Of a DNA stretch of 64,000 nucleotides, positions 13,263 to 23,072 are shown one piece after another. The notes under the pieces are model-generated. The model saw nothing but the letters and a program-made list of their open reading frames with translations, had not been told where the DNA came from and made no database searches. This stretch comes from Acidobacteria bacterium SCN 69-37 (GTDB taxonomy: Bacteria > Acidobacteriota > Vicinamibacteria > Vicinamibacterales > SCN-69-37). Position numbers and translations under genes: made by a program. The first letter of the stretch is position 1. Each line of letters starts with the position of its first letter. The DNA lies in the NCBI GenBank assembly GCA_001724025.1, contig MEDJ01000008.1:21685-85684 (forward strand), in the 5' to 3' direction.

Positions 13263-14471
13263 ATGAGTGTGGACGCGATGGCCGACCGGATCCGCGCAGG
13301 CGCGCGTCTGTCGTTCGACGAGGCTGTCGTCCTCTACCGCGAGGCGCCGACGAGCCTGCTGGGGCGTCTCGCCGATGCCCGTCGCCGTGCGCGGCACCCG
13401 GATGGCATCGTCACCTACATCATCGACCGCAACGTCAACTACACGAACGTGTGCGTGGCGCGGTGCCGGTTCTGCGCGTTCTATCGTCCCGTCGGATCGG
13501 CTGAAGGCTACACGCTCGGCTTCGCCGAGATTTTCCGGAAGATCGAAGAGACGATCGCGCTCGGCGGCGAACAGCTGCTGCTGCAGGGCGGGCACAACCC
13601 GGACGTGCCGCTGGCGTGGTACGAGGATCTGTTCCGCCAGGTCAAGGTGCGGTATCCGGCCTTCCGCCTGCACGCGCTCTCGCCGCCGGAGGTGCTGCAC
13701 ATCTCGCGGCTGTCGCAGCTGCCGGTCCCGGTCGTCATCGAGCGGCTCGTCGCGGCAGGCCTCGACAGCATTCCGGGCGGCGGTGCCGAGATTCTCGTCG
13801 ATCGCGTCAGGAAGATTCTGCACTGCTACAACAAGGCGTCGGCCGACGAGTGGCTCGACGTCATGCGGCACGCGCACCGGGCCGGGCTGCGCACGACGGC
13901 CACGATGATGTACGGCACGGTCGAGACGATGGAGGAGCGGCTCGAGCATCTGTACCGGCTGCGCGATCTCCAGGACGAGACCGGCGGGTTCACGGCGTTC
14001 ATCGCGTGGAGTTTCCAGCCGCACCACACCGAACTCGGCGGCATCGAGGCGACGGGCGTCGAGTACCTCCGCACGCTCGCCATGGCGCGCCTGGTCCTCG
14101 ACAACTTCGAGAACCTCCAGGCGTCGTGGGTCACGCAGGGCGGGAAGGTCGGCCAGCTCAGCCTCGCGTACGGGGCGAACGACATGGGCAGCGTGATGAT
14201 CGAGGAAAACGTCGTGCGCGCGGCCGGGGCCGAGTACTGCATGGACGAGTTCGAGGTCGTCCGCAACATCGAGAACGCGGGGTTCGTGGCCAGGCGCCGG
14301 AACATGCACTACGACATCCTCGGCGGGCCGATCTTTCGCGAACGCGCGGTGCCGCGCATGCTCGAACTTGCCGTGGCCCGCGCCGACGGCCAGGCCGGCG
14401 AGTCCGACGATCTCCGCGGATACGAGGCCCGCAGCACGGGAGGGCGCCGACGCCGGTCGGCGACGTCGTGA
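13263..14471 (+). CDS. mqnC: Cyclic dehypoxanthine futalosine synthase MqnC (radical SAM)
   Basis: Intact 'NVNYTNVCVARCRFCAFYR', 'GGQLLLQGGHNPDVPLAWYEDLF'-like region, 'MMYGTVETMEERLEHL'. Confidence 0.93.
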   Translation: MSVDAMADRIRAGARLSFDEAVVLYREAPTSLLGRLADARRRARHPDGIVTYIIDRNVNYTNVCVARCRFCAFYRPVGSAEGYTLGFAEIFRKIEETIALGGEQLLLQGGHNPDVPLAWYEDLFRQVKVRYPAFRLHALSPPEVLHISRLSQLPVPVVIERLVAAGLDSIPGGGAEILVDRVRKILHCYNKASADEWLDVMRHAHRAGLRTTATMMYGTVETMEERLEHLYRLRDLQDETGGFTAFIAWSFQPHHTELGGIEATGVEYLRTLAMARLVLDNFENLQASWVTQGGKVGQLSLAYGANDMGSVMIEENVVRAAGAEYCMDEFEVVRNIENAGFVARRRNMHYDILGGPIFRERAVPRMLELAVARADGQAGESDDLRGYEARSTGGRRRRSATS

Positions 14472-14477
14472 CGCGCC

Positions 14478-15683
14478 ATGTTCTACGCGTGCCGCTGGCT
14501 GCTGCCGATCGATCGCCCGCCCATCGAACACGCCTGGCTTGAAACAGCCCATGGCGTGATCCGCCGTCTCGGCGAGGGCCCACCCCCGGCGCCCGCCGAG
14601 AATCTCGGCGACGTGGTCGTGATGCCCGGCCTGGTCAACGCGCATACGCACCTCGAATTGAGCTGGATGGCGGGGCAGGTCGCGCCGGCCGCGTCGCTCG
14701 TCGCCTGGATCCGCGCGATGCTGACGCTGCGCCGATCGGGGGCGCCGGGCGGACAGGCGCGCGAAGCGCAGGCGGTCGGCGAAGCGCTGGCCTCGATGCA
14801 CGCGTCGGGCACGGTCCTTGTGGGCGACATCTCCAACAGCCTGATGACGCCAGCCCTCATGGCACGCGCCGGAATGGGCGGCGTCGTGTTTCACGAGCTG
14901 ATTGGCTTCGACGTCATCGATCCGGTCAGCGTGGTCAGCGATGCGATCGGACGCCTCGGCATCGTGCACGGCCAGATCGACAGAGCGGTGCCGCTCGTGC
15001 GTCTGTCTCTGGCGGCGCACGCGCCCTATTCGGTGGCGCCTTCGCTCTTTCGCGAGATCGCGGCCCGCGTCCCGGACGGCCCGCTATCCGTGCACCTGGC
15101 CGAATCGGCCGATGAGCTGGCCTTCCTCCGGACGGGCCGCGGACCGATGCGCGACCTGCTCGACGATCTCGGCTCGTGGACGCCCGCCTGGTCGGCGCCC
15201 GGTGGTGGTCCGGTCGAGTACCTCGCGCAGCAGGGGTATCTGCGGCGCGGCCTGCTGGCCGTGCACGGCGTGCACCTGGCTGACGACGACCTGTGGCGGC
15301 TGCGCGAAGCCGGCGCCACGCTGGTCACGTGTCCGCGCAGCAATCTCTGGGTGGGGGCCGGCATGCCGCGCATCCCGCATTTCTATGCCGCGGGTCTTCC
15401 GGTGGCCATCGGCACCGACAGCCTGGCGTCCGTCGATTCGCTGAGCCTGTTCGATGAACTCGCCGAACTGCGGCGGATTGCCCCGGACGTGACGGCGGCG
15501 GCGCTGCTGGCCAGCGCAACGCGCGTCGGCGCCGAGGCGCTGGGGTTCGGCCAGACGCACGGCACGATTGCCGCGGGCAAGACCGCGGCCCTGCTTGCCG
15601 TCGACATCCCGGCCGGCGTGCGCGATGTGGAAGAATACCTGGTGAGCGGCGTACCGTCGTCTGCCGTTCGCCACCTGTCGTGA
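14478..15683 (+). CDS. Amidohydrolase, putative aminodeoxyfutalosine deaminase
   Basis: 'VVMPGLVNAHTHLELSWM', 'VHGVHLADDDLWRLREAGATLVTCPRSNLWVG', 'AIGTDSLASVDSLSLF'; embedded in mqn cluster. Confidence 0.83.
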   Translation: MFYACRWLLPIDRPPIEHAWLETAHGVIRRLGEGPPPAPAENLGDVVVMPGLVNAHTHLELSWMAGQVAPAASLVAWIRAMLTLRRSGAPGGQAREAQAVGEALASMHASGTVLVGDISNSLMTPALMARAGMGGVVFHELIGFDVIDPVSVVSDAIGRLGIVHGQIDRAVPLVRLSLAAHAPYSVAPSLFREIAARVPDGPLSVHLAESADELAFLRTGRGPMRDLLDDLGSWTPAWSAPGGGPVEYLAQQGYLRRGLLAVHGVHLADDDLWRLREAGATLVTCPRSNLWVGAGMPRIPHFYAAGLPVAIGTDSLASVDSLSLFDELAELRRIAPDVTAAALLASATRVGAEALGFGQTHGTIAAGKTAALLAVDIPAGVRDVEEYLVSGVPSSAVRHLS

Positions 15684-16537
15684 TGCCCGGCCGCCTGCAG
15701 ACGTACGCGTCGTTCGTCCGCGTCAGCCACTCGGTCTTTGCGCTGCCGTTCGCGCTGGCCGGGGCGCTGCTGGCGTCGCGGATCGTACCGCTCACCTGGT
15801 CGCGCGTCGGCTGGATCGTGGCCTGCATGGTCACGGCGCGCAGCGCCGCGATGGGGTTCAATCGGCTCGCCGACGCCACCTGGGACGCGCGCAATCCCCG
15901 GACCGCCTCGCGTGAACTGCCGCGCGGGGCCCTGTCGCGTCGCGAGGCCATCCTCTTCATCGTCGTCATGTCGGTGGCGTTCGTCTGGTGTGCGGCGCAG
16001 CTCGGCTGGGTCTGCCTGGCGCTGGCGCCGGTGGCGCTGGCCATCGTTTTCTGGTATTCGCTCGCCAAGCGCTACACGAGCTACACGCAGTTGTTCCTGG
16101 GCCTCGCCATGGCCGTGGCCCCGGCCGGCGGCTGGATTGCGGCCGGCGGGCCGGCGCAGATCGAGCCGTGGCTGCTCGGGCTCGCCATCGGCGCGTGGGT
16201 GGCCGGCTTCGACATCCTGTATGCGTGCCAGGATCTCGAGTTCGATCGGCGCGAGGGGCTGCGATCGATGCCCGTGCGCTTCGGTGTCGCACGCGCGATC
16301 GCGATCTCGCGCGGACTGCACCTGGTCACGGTCATCGCGCTCGCGCTGGTCGGCCAGCTCGCCGGGCTCGGCACCGTCTACGCGGTCGGCGTCGGACTGG
16401 TGGCGGTCCTGCTGGTCTACGAGCAGTCACTCGTGAGCGCCGCGGATCTGTCGCAGGTCAAGCGGGCCTTCGATCTCAACGGTTGGGTCGGCCTGCTGTA
16501 TCTGGCCGCGATGGCCGTGGACGTGTACGTCGCATGA
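15680..16537 (+). CDS. UbiA-family prenyltransferase (MqnP-like)
   Basis: 'MGFNRLADATWDARNPRT' and 'YACQDLEFDRREGLRSMPVRFG' Asp-rich motifs; many hydrophobic segments. Confidence 0.9.
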   Translation: MMPGRLQTYASFVRVSHSVFALPFALAGALLASRIVPLTWSRVGWIVACMVTARSAAMGFNRLADATWDARNPRTASRELPRGALSRREAILFIVVMSVAFVWCAAQLGWVCLALAPVALAIVFWYSLAKRYTSYTQLFLGLAMAVAPAGGWIAAGGPAQIEPWLLGLAIGAWVAGFDILYACQDLEFDRREGLRSMPVRFGVARAIAISRGLHLVTVIALALVGQLAGLGTVYAVGVGLVAVLLVYEQSLVSAADLSQVKRAFDLNGWVGLLYLAAMAVDVYVA

Positions 16538-17163
16538 CGACGCCCGTGGACGGTCGGCGAGCAGGACGGATCGCCATCGGCGTGACCGGGGCGAGCGGAG
16601 CCATCTACGCCGTGCGCACGATGGCCGCGCTGCTCGAACGCGGCTGCCATCTCGATCTCGTGGTCAGCGACTACGGGCGCCGGCTGCTGGTCGAAGAGAT
16701 CGGCGCCGAGGTTCGGGCCGAGCGGCTGCAGGTCACCCTCGCCGAGCGCTACGGCCCCGGGGTGATGGCCGGGACGATCACGCTGCACGCGCATCGCGAT
16801 CTCGGATCGGCGCTGGCCAGTGGCGGTCATCGCTGCGCCGCGATGGTCATCGTGCCGTGTTCGATGAAGACGCTGGCGGGCGTGGCGCACGGGCTGTCGC
16901 AGAATCTGATCGAACGCGCGGCCGACGTGATGTTGAAGGAGCGGCGCCGGCTGATCGTCGTGCCGCGTGAAACGCCGATGAGCCTGCCCGATCTGCGCAA
17001 CATGGTCGCGTGCGCCGAGGCCGGTGCGATGGTCCTGCCGGCGATGCCGGCCTTCTACCAGAAGCCGCAGACGATCGACGATCTGGCGGCGTTCATCGCG
17101 GGCAAGATTCTCGACGCGCTCGGGTTCGAGCAGGATCTCTTTCCCGCCTGGACGGGGGCGTGA
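16534..17163 (+). CDS. UbiX-family flavin prenyltransferase
   Basis: 'RIAIGVTGASGAIYAVRTM', 'MVIVPCSMKTLAGVAHGLSQNLIERAADVMLKERRRLIVVPRETPMS'. Confidence 0.92.
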   Translation: MTTPVDGRRAGRIAIGVTGASGAIYAVRTMAALLERGCHLDLVVSDYGRRLLVEEIGAEVRAERLQVTLAERYGPGVMAGTITLHAHRDLGSALASGGHRCAAMVIVPCSMKTLAGVAHGLSQNLIERAADVMLKERRRLIVVPRETPMSLPDLRNMVACAEAGAMVLPAMPAFYQKPQTIDDLAAFIAGKILDALGFEQDLFPAWTGA

Positions 17164-17936
17164 TGGACGCGGCGCCCGTGACCACCTCGAAGGAGCCGGC
17201 CCGGATCGCGGGCATGTTCGACGCGATCGCACGGCACTACGACCTGCTCAATCGCCTGCTCAGCGCGGGATTCGACAGGCGCTGGCGCGCGCAGGCCGTC
17301 GCGGCGCTGCGGTTGTCGGGACGCGAGCGGCTGCTCGACATGTGCACCGGCACGGCGGACCTGGCGATGGCCGCGGTGACCGCGGCACGCGGCCAGGCGC
17401 GCGACGTCATCGGGATCGATTTTTCCGCGAACATGCTCGTGCGCGGACTCGCGAAAGTGCGCAGCGCCGGCCTGCAGACGCGCGTGCACCTCGCCCGCGG
17501 TGACGCGACGGCCGTGCCGCTGCCGGACGGGGCCGTCGAGGCGGCGAGCGTGGCGTTCGGCATCCGCAACGTAATCGATCCCGAGGCGGCGTGTCGCGAG
17601 TTCCATCGCGTGCTCGTCCCCGGCGGCCGTCTCGCCGTGCTCGAGTTCGGCACGCCGCGTCTGCCCGGATTGCGCGCCGCATACCTGTGGTACTTCCGCG
17701 TGATCCTGCCGCGCATCGGCGGCCTGGTTTCGCGCCATGGCGATGCGTACGCGTACCTGCCCGCGTCGGTGGCGGAGTTTCCGTGTGGCGACGCGTTTGC
17801 CGCCGTGCTCACCCGCGCGGGGTTCGGCCAGGTCACCTGGCGGACGCTCACGTTCGGCATCGTCTACCTGTATCTGGCGACCAGACTGCCCGACGATCGG
17901 GACGACACCGGCCGCCGGACGGATGCCGGCGTCTGA
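17163..17936 (+). CDS. UbiE/MenG-family demethylmenaquinone methyltransferase
   Basis: 'MFDAIARHYDLLNRLLSAGFDRRWR', 'LLDMCTGTADLA', 'VAFGIRNVIDPEAACREFHRVLVPGGRLAVLEF'. Confidence 0.93.
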   Translation: MDAAPVTTSKEPARIAGMFDAIARHYDLLNRLLSAGFDRRWRAQAVAALRLSGRERLLDMCTGTADLAMAAVTAARGQARDVIGIDFSANMLVRGLAKVRSAGLQTRVHLARGDATAVPLPDGAVEAASVAFGIRNVIDPEAACREFHRVLVPGGRLAVLEFGTPRLPGLRAAYLWYFRVILPRIGGLVSRHGDAYAYLPASVAEFPCGDAFAAVLTRAGFGQVTWRTLTFGIVYLYLATRLPDDRDDTGRRTDAGV

Positions 17937-18005
17937 ACCTGCCGTGAGGCCCCGGGCCGGTTTCCGGCCGCCGCCAGCCAGCCGTATACTGCCAACAAGT
18001 CGCTG

Positions 18006-18947
18006 ATGTACTTCGATTTCGAGGATTACCGGCCAGAGGCGCCGCGAATTCCCCAGGCCATTTCGATTCGCGAAGCCGTGCTGGTGTCGGTCATCCTGCA
18101 CCTGCTGGGGCTCGTCGCGTACCTGGTCATGCCCCGGCAGTGGTTCGATCGTCCCGAGACGCAGCTGGCCGAGGTGATCCCGCAGACCCCTGACGAGCGA
18201 CAACCGATGCGGTTCGTCGAGGTGGTCCCGTTCGTCGATCGGTCGGCGCCGCCGGAGCGTCCGGCCGATGCGTCGGACATGGACCGTCGCAGTGCGACAC
18301 GTGAGCGGCCGCCTGACGCGACGAATTCCCAACCGTTCCTGCAGGGCTCCACGCCGGAGCTGATGCAGGGCGGGCCACCCACGCCGCCCGCGCCCCCGAG
18401 TCCGCCACCCGCACCGCCAGCGCCGCCGGCCGCGCAGGTCGAGGCGCCACCCGCGAAGCCCGCCGAGCAGGGGTTCATCCCGGTCCCGCAGGAGGCCGCG
18501 CGGGAACGTCCGGCGCAGACCACGAACCTGCGCGAGTCGTTGAGCAACCTGCAGCAGTACCTGCGACAGGAGAATCTCGACAATGCGCGCGGCGGCCAGA
18601 CCGATGTGTCGGCCGACATCCAGTTCGATTCGAAGGGCGTGGAATTCGGGCCGTGGCTGCTGCGCTTCAAACGCCAGGTCGAACGCAACTGGCTGGTGCC
18701 GCAGATTCTGGCCACGCACAGGCGCTACGAGCAGGTCGTCGTGCGCTTCATCGTCCATCGCAACGGATTCATTTCGAACGTCGAGGTCCTGCGGACCGCA
18801 TCCATCCCGGCCCTGACGACGGCCGTGGTGAACTCGTTGCGGCTGTCGAATCCGACGGCCGTGCTGCCGCCGGAGTACCCGGAAGATCAGATGCCGATTG
18901 TCGCCACGTTCCACTACAACTACGACAGTCGTCCGGATCGGCCGTGA
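18006..18947 (+). CDS. TonB-family / energy transducer-like protein
   Basis: One N-terminal TM, Pro-rich linker 'PPTPPAPPSPPPAPPAPP', C-terminal 'VVVRFIVHRNGFISNVEVLRTASIPAL'. Confidence 0.75.
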   Translation: MYFDFEDYRPEAPRIPQAISIREAVLVSVILHLLGLVAYLVMPRQWFDRPETQLAEVIPQTPDERQPMRFVEVVPFVDRSAPPERPADASDMDRRSATRERPPDATNSQPFLQGSTPELMQGGPPTPPAPPSPPPAPPAPPAAQVEAPPAKPAEQGFIPVPQEAARERPAQTTNLRESLSNLQQYLRQENLDNARGGQTDVSADIQFDSKGVEFGPWLLRFKRQVERNWLVPQILATHRRYEQVVVRFIVHRNGFISNVEVLRTASIPALTTAVVNSLRLSNPTAVLPPEYPEDQMPIVATFHYNYDSRPDRP

Positions 18948-19954
18948 CCGCCGCACGTCTCGTGGCCGTCGTCGGCCCCACGGCCACGGGCAAGAGCGCG
19001 CTGGCCATCGCGCTGGCGCAGCGGTTCGGCGGGGAAGTGCTCGGCTGCGACTCGACGGCCGTGTATCGCGGCATCGACATCGGCACGGACAAGGTGCCGG
19101 CGGCCGAGCAGGGCGGCGTGCCGCACCATCTCATCGATCTCGTCGAGCCGACGGCGGTCTACTCGGCGGCGCGGTATGCCGCAGACGCGGCCGCTGTCGC
19201 GCGCGCGGTCGTGGCGCGCGGGCACCTGCCGATTCTGGCCGGCGGGACCGGGTTCTACTATCGCGCGCTCGTGCGGGGCATGTTTCCCGGCCCGGCTCGT
19301 GACGAGGCGTTGCGGGCGCGGCTCGAGCGCGTGGCCGAGCGCCGCGGAACGGAATCGCTGCACCGGTGGCTCCAGCGTGTCGATCCGGCGTCGGCCCAGC
19401 GCATCCAGCCGCGCGATCGCATGCGGCTCGTCCGCGCGCTTGAGGTGTACCGGTTGACGCGCCGGCCGCTCACCGAGCACTTCGCGCACACGGTGTCGCC
19501 GATTGCGGAATTTGCGATCCTGCCGATTGGCCTGCGATTGCCGGCCGACCTGTTGCGCGAGCGCGTCACGCGCCGCGTCGATCAGCAGTTCCACGCCGGC
19601 CTGCTCGGCGAGGTCGAGCAGCTGGTGGCCGCCGGCGTGCCGCCCGGGGCGCACGCGTTCAGCGGCCTGGTCTATCGTCAGGTGATGGAACTGCGCGCCG
19701 GCGTCCGCGATCTCGCGGCCACGCGCGATCTCATCATCCGCGAGAACCTGCGGTACGCGCGGCGGCAGGCGATGTGGTTCCGCCGCGAAGCCGGCGTGCA
19801 CTGGCTCGACCTGGCGGGAGAAACGCCGGAGGCCGTCGCCATCGCCGCGGGCGTTGTCGAGGCGTGGCTGTCGACCCCGCAGGGGCCGAAGCCCCCGCGC
19901 TCCGGTGCGGCGTCTGTCGGAGCCCCGGGTCTTCAGACCCGGGGAGACCAGTAG
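18944..19954 (+). CDS. miaA: tRNA dimethylallyltransferase MiaA (C-terminal tail read from repeat elements)
   Basis: GTG start; 'VAVVGPTATGKSALAIALAQRFGGEVLGCDSTAVYRGIDIGTDK'. Confidence 0.93.
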   Translation: MTAARLVAVVGPTATGKSALAIALAQRFGGEVLGCDSTAVYRGIDIGTDKVPAAEQGGVPHHLIDLVEPTAVYSAARYAADAAAVARAVVARGHLPILAGGTGFYYRALVRGMFPGPARDEALRARLERVAERRGTESLHRWLQRVDPASAQRIQPRDRMRLVRALEVYRLTRRPLTEHFAHTVSPIAEFAILPIGLRLPADLLRERVTRRVDQQFHAGLLGEVEQLVAAGVPPGAHAFSGLVYRQVMELRAGVRDLAATRDLIIRENLRYARRQAMWFRREAGVHWLDLAGETPEAVAIAAGVVEAWLSTPQGPKPPRSGAASVGAPGLQTRGDQ

Positions 19955-19965
19955 GAGATACCCGC

Positions 19966-21138
19966 ATGAGCACCCGTCCCACACGCGTCATCCTCCTCGT
20001 CATGGACTCGGTCGGCATCGGGGAACTGCCCGACGCCGACCGTTACGGCGACCGTGGCAGCGACACGGTCGGCAACATCCACAGGCAGGTACCGCTGGCC
20101 GTGCCGTGGCTGCGGCGGCTCGGCCTGGCGCGCGTGGCCGCCATCGGCGAGCCGTCGCCCGAACCGCTCGGGGCGTACGGCCGGATGGCGGAGCGGTCGG
20201 CGGGCAAGGATTCGGTGACCGGCCACTGGGAGCTGGCGGGCCTCGTTCTCGAGCGCGCGTTTCCCACGTTCCCGAACGGCTTTCCCGCGCCGCTCATGCG
20301 CGCGTTCGAACAACGGATCGGCCGCGCGACGATCGGGAACACGGCGGCGTCGGGCACGGCCATCATCGAACAGCTCGGTGCCGAGCACGTGCGGACGGGA
20401 TCGCCCATCGTCTATACGTCGGCCGACAGCGTGTTCCAGATTGCCGCGCACGAGGCGGTGATCCCGCTCGAGGAGCAGTACCGCATCTGCGAGGTGGCCG
20501 CCGACCTGGTCGTGCGCGGCATGGGGATGGGGCGCGTCATCGCGCGGCCGTTCGTGGGCGAGCCCGGGCAATTCGTGCGCACCGCCAATCGGCGGGACTT
20601 CGCGCTCGAGCCGCGGGGCCGTACGCTGCTCGATGCCCTGACAGTCGCCGGGCACCCGGTCATCGCCATCGGCAAGATCGAGGACCTGTTCGCCACGCGC
20701 GGGATTGCGCGTGCCGTGCACACGGTGTCGGACGAGGACGGGATGGACGTGCTGGAAGGGGCGATGGCGGACGAGCCGGCAGGGCTGCTGTTCGTGAACC
20801 TCGTCGACTTCGACACGCAGTACGGGCATCGCAACGACGTGGCCGGCTACGCGGCGAACCTCGAGCGTTTCGATCGTCGCCTGGGAGCGCTCATCGACAG
20901 CCTGACGCCCGAGGATCTGCTCGTCGTCACGGCCGATCACGGCAACGATCCGACGACCGCGTCGACCGATCATTCGCGCGAGTACGTGCCGGTCCTGCTG
21001 TTCGGCGACGCCGTGCGATCGGGGATCGATCTCGGCACCCGGGCGACGTTCGCGGACCTCGGCCAGACGCTGGCCGACCTGTTCGGCGTGCCGCCGCTCG
21101 CGCACGGCACCAGCTTCCTGTCGGACGTCCTGCGCTAA
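19966..21138 (+). CDS. deoB: Phosphopentomutase DeoB
   Basis: 'VILLVMDSVGIGELPDADRYGD', 'GKDSVTGHWELAGL', 'VVTADHGNDPTT'. Confidence 0.93.
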   Translation: MSTRPTRVILLVMDSVGIGELPDADRYGDRGSDTVGNIHRQVPLAVPWLRRLGLARVAAIGEPSPEPLGAYGRMAERSAGKDSVTGHWELAGLVLERAFPTFPNGFPAPLMRAFEQRIGRATIGNTAASGTAIIEQLGAEHVRTGSPIVYTSADSVFQIAAHEAVIPLEEQYRICEVAADLVVRGMGMGRVIARPFVGEPGQFVRTANRRDFALEPRGRTLLDALTVAGHPVIAIGKIEDLFATRGIARAVHTVSDEDGMDVLEGAMADEPAGLLFVNLVDFDTQYGHRNDVAGYAANLERFDRRLGALIDSLTPEDLLVVTADHGNDPTTASTDHSREYVPVLLFGDAVRSGIDLGTRATFADLGQTLADLFGVPPLAHGTSFLSDVLR

Positions 21139-21155
21139 ACTGGCCGGCGTCCCAC

Positions 21156-22190
21156 ATGTCCACGATCCGCCAGCAACTCGAAGCCCTCGAAGCCCAGTAT
21201 CTCGCCCCACAAGCCGCACACAGCGCCGCCAGCCGCGGCCGGATGCGACCCGAGCCCGAGGATCCGATCCGCCCGGTCTTCCAGCGCGATCGCGATCGGG
21301 TGATTCACGCCAAGGCGTTCAGGCGTCTGAAGCACAAGACGCAGGTGTTCCTGGCGCCGACCGGCGATCACTACCGCACGCGGCTCACGCACACGCTCGA
21401 GGTCTCGCAGATTGCGCGGAGCATCGCGAAGGTGCTGCGCCTGCACGAGGAGCTGACCGAGGCGATTGCGCTCGGCCACGATCTCGGCCATCCACCGTTC
21501 GGTCACGCCGGCGAGCGGGTGCTCGATCGGCTGACCGGGGGGTTCAGTCACTACGAGCAGAGCCTGCGCGTGGTCGACGTCATCGAGCACGGCGGGCAGG
21601 GGCTGAACCTGACGTGGGAGGTGCGCGACGGCATTGCGCGCCATTCCAAGGGCAAGCACGGCCTGCCCGTCGGCGCGCCGCCCGACGCGCGCGCGAGCAC
21701 GATCGAGGGGCAGATTGCCCGGGTGGCCGACATCATCGCGTACGTCAATCACGACATCGACGATGCGGTGCGCGCCGGCGTGCTGGATGAGCACGATCTG
21801 CCGGCCGAGCCGTCCCGGCTGCTGGGCCGGACGTCGTCGCAGCGGATCAACACGATGGTGACCGACGTGGTCCTGCGGACGATCGAGGGCGGGCTGACCG
21901 AGGTGCGGATGAGCGACGCGATCCTCGAGGCCACGCTCGAACTGCGCGGGTTCCTGTTCGAGGCGGTCTACGAGAATCCGCAGGCCACTGCGGAGTTCGA
22001 GAAGGCGTCGGGGGTCCTCGGCGGCATCTGGGAGAAGCTCCACCAGCGGCCCGATCCGCACCTGGACGCTGGGACGATCGAGGCAGAGGGGCTCGACGTG
22101 GCCATCAGGGATTTCATGGCCGGGATGACCGACCGCTACGCCGTGGCCCTGTTCCAGGAGCTGTTCGTCCCCAGGGAGTGGGGGGCGTAA
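21156..22190 (+). CDS. dGTPase-like HD-domain protein
   Basis: 'FQRDRDRVIHAKAFRRLKHKTQVFL', 'RTRLTHTLEVSQIARSIA', 'GHDLGHPPFGHAGE'. Confidence 0.92.
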   Translation: MSTIRQQLEALEAQYLAPQAAHSAASRGRMRPEPEDPIRPVFQRDRDRVIHAKAFRRLKHKTQVFLAPTGDHYRTRLTHTLEVSQIARSIAKVLRLHEELTEAIALGHDLGHPPFGHAGERVLDRLTGGFSHYEQSLRVVDVIEHGGQGLNLTWEVRDGIARHSKGKHGLPVGAPPDARASTIEGQIARVADIIAYVNHDIDDAVRAGVLDEHDLPAEPSRLLGRTSSQRINTMVTDVVLRTIEGGLTEVRMSDAILEATLELRGFLFEAVYENPQATAEFEKASGVLGGIWEKLHQRPDPHLDAGTIEAEGLDVAIRDFMAGMTDRYAVALFQELFVPREWGA

Positions 22191-22243
22191 GGGCCCGTTT
22201 TCTGTTAACATCTCCGTTTGGCCGCGTGGTGGCCTGGTGTGCC

Positions 22244-22789
22244 ATGAGTATGCTCCTCGACCTCAGCCGGTTGCGGGGCGGGGGCGGACGGATCGACCGT
22301 CGGGACCCGCCCGAGGCCTTCGACGCGACGAACGAGGACTTCCGCGTCGTGGCGCCTGTGGTGCTCGGCGCCGATGTCCGGAAGGATCGCGGGAACGTCC
22401 GGATTGTCGGGCGCCTCACGGGGGAACTGGAACTGTCGTGCAGCCGGTGCCTCGAGCCGTTCCGGATTCCGGTCGACAGCGCGTTCGATCTGCTGTATCT
22501 GCCGGCCTCGACAGACGCGGCGGCCGCGCCCGACGAGGACCATCAGCTCGAGGACGAAGACGCGAATGTGTCGTTCTACGAGGACGAGACGATCGACCTC
22601 GCGCACCTGGTGCGCGAGCAGTTCTACCTGGCGCTGCCGATGAAGCCGCTCTGCCGGCCGGACTGCCAGGGGTTGTGCCCGGTCTGTGGCACGAACCGGA
22701 ATGTCGAGACCTGCGCGTGCGACGCGACGTGGGTCGACCCGAGGATGGAGGCGCTGCGCCGCCTTCGGGAGACGAAGACGGGACACTAG
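22244..22789 (+). CDS. YceD/DUF177 family protein
   Basis: 'CSRCLEPFRIPVDSAFDLLY', 'EQFYLALPMKPLCRPDCQGLCPVCGTNRN'; immediately upstream of rpmF. Confidence 0.88.
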   Translation: MSMLLDLSRLRGGGGRIDRRDPPEAFDATNEDFRVVAPVVLGADVRKDRGNVRIVGRLTGELELSCSRCLEPFRIPVDSAFDLLYLPASTDAAAAPDEDHQLEDEDANVSFYEDETIDLAHLVREQFYLALPMKPLCRPDCQGLCPVCGTNRNVETCACDATWVDPRMEALRRLRETKTGH

Positions 22790-22850
22790 CGGTCCCGGCA
22801 GCACAACCCGCGGGTCGCCCGAGCGCCCGCCTCGCAAGCGACCGAGAGCC

Positions 22851-23033
22851 ATGCCGAATCCGAAACGCCGCCACTCGAAGACCCGTACCGCCAAGCGCCG
22901 CACGCACGACGCCCTCAAGCCGATCGGCACGAGCGAGTGCCCGCAGTGCCACGAGCTCAAGCTGCCGCACGTGGTCTGCCGCCACTGCGGTCACTACCGG
23001 GGCCGTCAGGTCCGTCCCGTCCAGGAAGACTGA
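22851..23033 (+). CDS. rpmF: 50S ribosomal protein L32
   Basis: 'MPNPKRRHSKTRTAKRRTHDAL...CPQCHELKLPHVVCRHCGHYRGRQV'. Confidence 0.96.
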   Translation: MPNPKRRHSKTRTAKRRTHDALKPIGTSECPQCHELKLPHVVCRHCGHYRGRQVRPVQED

Positions 23034-23072
23034 CCGCGTCACGCCGGCCGGACGTGAAGGCCGTGGAACGCC

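Noticed and set aside
12024-15020. 998-aa ORF antisense to mqnA/mqnC and neighbours
   Set aside because: Spans several well-supported genes on the opposite strand with no family motifs.
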